This document shows positions 6,673 to 10,178 of a stretch of 10,178 nucleotides of DNA, one piece after another (within the stretch, counting starts at the first letter, position 1; every line of letters starts with the position of its first letter). The stretch is from Bacteroidota bacterium (GTDB lineage Bacteria > Bacteroidota > Ignavibacteria > Ignavibacteriales > Ignavibacteriaceae). Under the pieces are notes generated by a model. That model worked only from the letters and a program-made list of their open reading frames with translations. It was not told the origin of the DNA and ran no database searches. The stretch covers positions 1 to 10,178 of the forward strand of contig JAJYSI010000073.1 in NCBI GenBank assembly GCA_021793635.1. Reading direction: 5' to 3'. The translations under genes were made by a program, and so were the position numbers.

Positions 6673-8502
6673 TTAGAAATTATATTTTGAAAACGTTAAA
6701 ATAAATTCTGTCCCGGCATTCCTTCTTAATTCAATTTCTCCTTTAAGCTGATTTACCAGCGAATTAACCAATTGCATTCCAAGCGTTTCGGTATAGCGAA
6801 AATCCAAATTCGCCGGGAAGCCAATGCCGTTATCCTTTACCGATAAAATTACTTTGCCGTCACCATCAGGATTCAATGAAATTTTAAGCTCGCCGCGATC
6901 TGAATTTTTCTCTTCACAATAAATAAAAGCATGCTTTAATGAGTTTGAAACCAGCTCGTTGATTATCAAACCGATATTGACGGCATAATCAACCGTAATA
7001 TCTATATCTTCAATATTGAGGACTAAATCAATTTTATTTGAATTGAATTTATATGAGCCGAAAAGATTTACAATTAATTCATGGACATAATCCGAAAAAT
7101 TGACATGCGAAAGGTTCTTTGACAGATATAATTTTTCGTGAACAAGCGCCATTGTTTTAACCCGGTTTTGGCTTTCGACAAAGATTTCACGGGCTTCATT
7201 ATCCTTAATATAAGCCGACTGAAGATTGAACAGACTGGAGATAACCTGCAAATTATTTTTTACTCGATGATGAATCTCTTTTAGAAGGACGACCTTTTCT
7301 TTAAGTGAATTCTCAAGCTGTTCACCATACAATTTCCTTTCGGTAATATCCCTGGCAATAGCGCAATAATATTTTTCTCCGCCAAACTCAATAAAATTAA
7401 ATTTGATTTCGACATCCACTTTGCTGCCGGAAGAATTAAAAAGCTGTCGTTCAATTGTAAAAGCATCGGCAAAGTCATTTGTAAGAAAATCCTTTAAGTT
7501 AAAGTCACGGCAGACAATATTAAACGGCTGGTTCAGCATCTGATCTTTTGAATATCCAAGCTTTGTACTAACTGTTTCGTTTATATCTACGATTGTCCCG
7601 CTAAGATTTATCCAGAAAATTAAGTCTTCGGCATGATCAACAGAAAAGCGCGTTAACTGAAGAGCCTTTTCGTTCTGCTTAAGCATTCCAAAAAGTACGT
7701 TGAAAGGATCTTTCAGACCGGAAACAATTATGGCTTTGTACATTAAATAAAAAGAAACAATCTTTAATAAATGACCCAAAAGATTTGGGAATGCGTATAC
7801 GCTTTCGTAAAAGGTTAAATTTATTTCTGATGCTATGTTTATTATAATTGCAGCGATAACCAAATTAAAAAGGTAGCGGTCAAACTGACGGCGTTTTTTG
7901 AAAAGGACCAATATTGACGAGACCAGAATGAGCGAGATAAAATACTCACTAATTCTTTTGAAAGACGTTAATCCGACCCCTTCAATATAGCAATCCGGGA
8001 ATATCCTCCAGTAAAATATGGAGGCAAGAATAATTACAGTAACCGCAAAGTATATAGTGATTAGCTGGTAAATCCGTATTCTCCTTTTTATTAATAAAGG
8101 AGCAGATAACAAAGTTATACTTTGCATATATCTGGCTGCAATCCAAAGCTGTGTTGGAATATTAGCAGACTGATCCGGGATTATCGCCATTCCCTTATAT
8201 GTTAGAGCATGTATGAAATCCAATCCGGAAACAAAAACGAAAGCAATTCCGATAACAATAAAGAAATTATTTTCAATATACTTTCGGGAGTTCCAAACGA
8301 CAATGAAAATACCGAAAGCTATAATTATGCTGAAGCCTTCGGCAATGCTGTGGAAAAGCAAATAATTATAATTGCTAATTACGAAAAGAGAAAAAATGAG
8401 AAACAGAGATAGGAGAAATACATAGAGTTTCTCCATAGTAAAATTAATTTTCTTAAATAATTTGCTAAGCTCTTTCCCAAAATTTATTGAGCTTAAATTC
8501 AT
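6673..8502 (-). CDS. Membrane sensor histidine kinase: MASE3, PAS, HisKA_2, HATPase
   Basis: A 609-residue sensor kinase. Residues about 25-260 form a multi-helix membrane module (about eight hydrophobic segments) with the LDFIHALTYKGM block at 94-105 that is typical of MASE3 sensor domains. A PAS domain follows at about 282-392, ending in ITERK (386-390). The dimerisation/phosphoacceptor domain is of the HisKA_2 type: EIHHRVKNNLQ, with the His pair at 411-412. The ATPase domain has an N-box with N515 and N520, a DNGIG box from D557, and a LGMQL box near 574-578. The ATG at 8502 is preferred because AAAGG (8513-8517) and a purine-rich AAGGGGG (8504-8510) lie just before it. A TTG at 8571 would add 23 residues and overlap the upstream gene by 14 bases. 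No response regulator is adjacent, so the partner is unknown; the downstream metal transporter is a possible but unproven target. Confidence 0.9.
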   Translation of the reverse strand: MNLSSINFGKELSKLFKKINFTMEKLYVFLLSLFLIFSLFVISNYNYLLFHSIAEGFSIIIAFGIFIVVWNSRKYIENNFFIVIGIAFVFVSGLDFIHALTYKGMAIIPDQSANIPTQLWIAARYMQSITLLSAPLLIKRRIRIYQLITIYFAVTVIILASIFYWRIFPDCYIEGVGLTSFKRISEYFISLILVSSILVLFKKRRQFDRYLFNLVIAAIIINIASEINLTFYESVYAFPNLLGHLLKIVSFYLMYKAIIVSGLKDPFNVLFGMLKQNEKALQLTRFSVDHAEDLIFWINLSGTIVDINETVSTKLGYSKDQMLNQPFNIVCRDFNLKDFLTNDFADAFTIERQLFNSSGSKVDVEIKFNFIEFGGEKYYCAIARDITERKLYGEQLENSLKEKVVLLKEIHHRVKNNLQVISSLFNLQSAYIKDNEAREIFVESQNRVKTMALVHEKLYLSKNLSHVNFSDYVHELIVNLFGSYKFNSNKIDLVLNIEDIDITVDYAVNIGLIINELVSNSLKHAFIYCEEKNSDRGELKISLNPDGDGKVILSVKDNGIGFPANLDFRYTETLGMQLVNSLVNQLKGEIELRRNAGTEFILTFSKYNF

Positions 8503-8557
8503 GCCCCCTTCGCCTTTCAGATTTTTATTAAATACAGCAATAAACCTAATTATTAAT

Positions 8558-9733
8558 TTATTGTTCTGCAATAAAAAAATATTTAATTAATTTCAGATAA
8601 CTGGATGGGTTTGTCATAATGCCGCTGTAAGTTTTTTCACCGGTAAAAATATCAGTAATCAATTCGCTGAGCTTTTGTCCGTATATTTTAAACAATGCAG
8701 TTCTGACTTTTGAATATCGATAAACCAGATTAGAAATGAAATTAGCGTAATTGTTTTCGCTTAAGATATTTTGATAAACAGCCCGGTTATAAAAATTATT
8801 TACGGATCTCACGTCAAAATCTTTTTCGATTAGAGCGCTGGCGGCAAGATAACCGCTTAGGACGGCATTACTAATCCCCTCTGCCGTAACCGGGTCGGCT
8901 AGACCGGCAGCATCACCGGTTAATAACAGCCTTTTAATTCCGAAATTTTTATTTTTTCTGTTAATTGGAATAAAGTATCCATGTTTTTCAAAATTAATAA
9001 TCTCTTTGATGCCTAAAACGGATAAATAATTTTTTAGAGCATCATTTAAATTAACCTTGTCCTTCTTCATAAGTACGATTCCAATTGACAAATGATCTTT
9101 TTTAGGGAAAACCCATCCATAGCCTTTATCAATAATTCCAAAATCAAACCTGGGGCTTTCGAAAAATTTTGAATAGCTCTCAATGTTAACCTCAGTTTCG
9201 GTTTCAATTGCGGGAAGATGAATTAGATTTTTATTTAATCCTAAAAATCTTGATGAAATACCCGTAGCACCGTCTGCAGCAATAAAAAATTTACCTTCAA
9301 AATTACCATAGTTTGTAGAAAGCTGCACTTTATCGTCAAGCATTGCTATATCTTTTACCAAATGATTATCCTTTACAACGGCGCCGGCTTCCTCAGCTTT
9401 ATGAAGTAAAAAGGAATCGAAGTTTTGCCTCATACTCATCATTAGTATGGGTTCGTTTCTTTCTGTTTGGAAATGCAGGTTTGTAGAATGGTCAAAGACA
9501 TTAACAGCATGAAACTCGTTCTCAACAACTGCATTGAGAGAGAACGGAAGAATTTTTTTAGTCCGTCTTACAATTCCTCCGCCGCATACTTTGTAGCGAG
9601 GCAGCTTTTCTTTTTCAAGAATTAGAACCTTAACTCCCTTTTTTGCAAGAAAATACCCGGCAACAGCTCCAGCCGGTCCGGAACCAATGATAATCGCATC
9701 AAAATGTTTAAGATTAGAATCATCAACCGTCAT
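8558..9733 (-). CDS. Geranylgeranyl-reductase-family FAD flavoprotein
   Basis: A 391-residue FAD-dependent oxidoreductase of the family that reduces double bonds of isoprenoid chains (chlorophyll side chains, archaeal lipids, menaquinone tails). The N-terminal dinucleotide-binding motif GSGPAG is at 17-22, with the ribose-binding E40 at the end of strand 2. YKVCGGGI (47-54) is the family block after it. DGATG (154-158), GYGWVFPK (204-211) and the second FAD motif GDAAGLADPVTAEGI (273-287) are all intact. The C-terminal 80 residues are helical and less conserved. No light-harvesting or chlorophyll genes are visible, so reduction of a quinone or lipid isoprenoid is a more likely role, but the substrate cannot be read from the sequence. 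It lies 44 bases after a DUF493-like gene and 55 bases before the kinase, so these three may be one transcript. No Shine-Dalgarno is seen. Confidence 0.9.
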   Translation of the reverse strand: MTVDDSNLKHFDAIIIGSGPAGAVAGYFLAKKGVKVLILEKEKLPRYKVCGGGIVRRTKKILPFSLNAVVENEFHAVNVFDHSTNLHFQTERNEPILMMSMRQNFDSFLLHKAEEAGAVVKDNHLVKDIAMLDDKVQLSTNYGNFEGKFFIAADGATGISSRFLGLNKNLIHLPAIETETEVNIESYSKFFESPRFDFGIIDKGYGWVFPKKDHLSIGIVLMKKDKVNLNDALKNYLSVLGIKEIINFEKHGYFIPINRKNKNFGIKRLLLTGDAAGLADPVTAEGISNAVLSGYLAASALIEKDFDVRSVNNFYNRAVYQNILSENNYANFISNLVYRYSKVRTALFKIYGQKLSELITDIFTGEKTYSGIMTNPSSYLKLIKYFFIAEQ

Positions 9734-9777
9734 TAAGAAGCTGCGAGTATTTTGTTAATAAATAAATTTAAAAGAAA

Positions 9778-10044
9778 TTATAAAACGAATTTCACATCCG
9801 GGCTGTTACCTAATTTTTCATATATCAAGTTTCTAACAGTTTCGTTCGGTACTTCAAGCTTAAAGTTTATACTAAAATATTTGCCATTACTGCTGACGTT
9901 CGAAGGAGAGACATCATAAGAAAGTCCCATCGCGGCTGTTTCAATTGCAAAAAGAATTTTATTTACATCTGAACCGATAACCTTATAAGCCCACTCGCAA
10001 GGATAATCGATTTCAGGCTTCTGCATATCTGAATCTAAAATCAT
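9778..10044 (-). CDS. YbeD/DUF493-like small protein
   Basis: An 88-residue protein whose features fit the DUF493 (YbeD) family: a small ferredoxin-like alpha/beta fold resembling an ACT domain, with no known enzymatic role. Matching segments are YPCEWAYKVIG (14-24), the central SNGKYFSINFKLEV (52-65) and the closing DVKFVL (83-88), which lines up with the family's usual VRMVL-type end. It has no signal peptide or membrane segment. The ATG at 10044 gives the listed length; a second ATG at 10026 would remove six residues, and neither has a Shine-Dalgarno. It is the first gene of a possible operon with the flavoprotein and kinase genes. Confidence 0.8.
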   Translation of the reverse strand: MILDSDMQKPEIDYPCEWAYKVIGSDVNKILFAIETAAMGLSYDVSPSNVSSNGKYFSINFKLEVPNETVRNLIYEKLGNSPDVKFVL

Positions 10045-10146
10045 ATTGTTATTAACTCAAATTTTTTCAAAGGATGAGATATAAATTATAGATAAAAAGT
10101 TTCTAAGCACATTTAGAATTGAATTACGGAAATATTTTTACCTTAA

Positions 10147-10164
10147 TGAATATATTTATATTCA
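10147..10164. promoter_or_regulatory. AT-only inverted repeat upstream of the DUF493 gene
   Basis: TGAATATATTTATATTCA has two perfect 8-base arms around a 2-base centre, about 100 bases upstream of the DUF493 start. The symmetry is suitable for a dimeric regulator, but AT-rich sequence produces such repeats by chance more easily than GC-rich sequence, so this is tentative. A TATAAT on the minus strand at 10085-10090 could be a -10 element for the gene, but no good -35 precedes it. Confidence 0.25.
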
Positions 10165-10178
10165 AAAATACTAAACCT

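Noticed and set aside
8503..8571. N-terminal extension of the histidine kinase from a TTG start
   Set aside because: It needs a rare start codon and overlaps the preceding gene, while the ATG at 8502 has purine-rich sequence just upstream; kept only as an alternative.

Overview
The window is AT-rich, gene-dense bacterial chromosome with no phage, plasmid, IS, CRISPR, tRNA or rRNA features that I can see. Most starts lack a strong Shine-Dalgarno sequence. That, the gene content and the style of the intergenic repeats suggest the Bacteroidota/Chlorobi/Ignavibacteria side of the tree, possibly Ignavibacteria. This placement is inference from composition and general protein character, not from a marker gene.

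Layout: nine genes can be supported, eight on the minus strand. Read in the minus direction from the right edge they are: a small YbeD/DUF493-like protein, a geranylgeranyl-reductase-family flavoprotein, a MASE3-PAS-HisKA_2 membrane histidine kinase, and a ferritin-like/VIT1 fusion iron transporter (MbfA-like). After a convergent gap comes the only plus-strand gene, a Tat-exported, probably lipid-anchored Rieske [2Fe-2S] protein. Divergent from it, across a gene-free stretch of about 510 bases, runs def (peptide deformylase), fmt (Met-tRNA formyltransferase), cystathionine beta-synthase, and a cystathionine gamma-lyase/synthase cut by the left edge.

Functional units: def and fmt are 15 bases apart and form the classical pair that adds the formyl group to initiator Met-tRNA and removes it from nascent proteins. 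CBS followed by the gamma-lyase-type enzyme is the gene pair expected for reverse transsulfuration (homocysteine to cystathionine to cysteine). The DUF493, flavoprotein and kinase genes are spaced closely enough to be co-transcribed. The VIT1 fusion lies 109 bases behind the kinase and may be read with it or from its own promoter.

The least explained signal is in the spacers. Three intergenic regions carry large imperfect hairpins whose arms are built from short degenerate units at a fixed period: 7 bases between cbs and the gamma-lyase gene, and 6 and then 8 bases in the convergent gap between the Rieske and VIT1 genes. The two arms of each hairpin carry the units in opposite orientation. 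This shared architecture with different periods is the main thing worth a second look. The divergent region also holds a compact GC-rich palindrome of the dispersed-repeat type and a nested hairpin in the Rieske leader.
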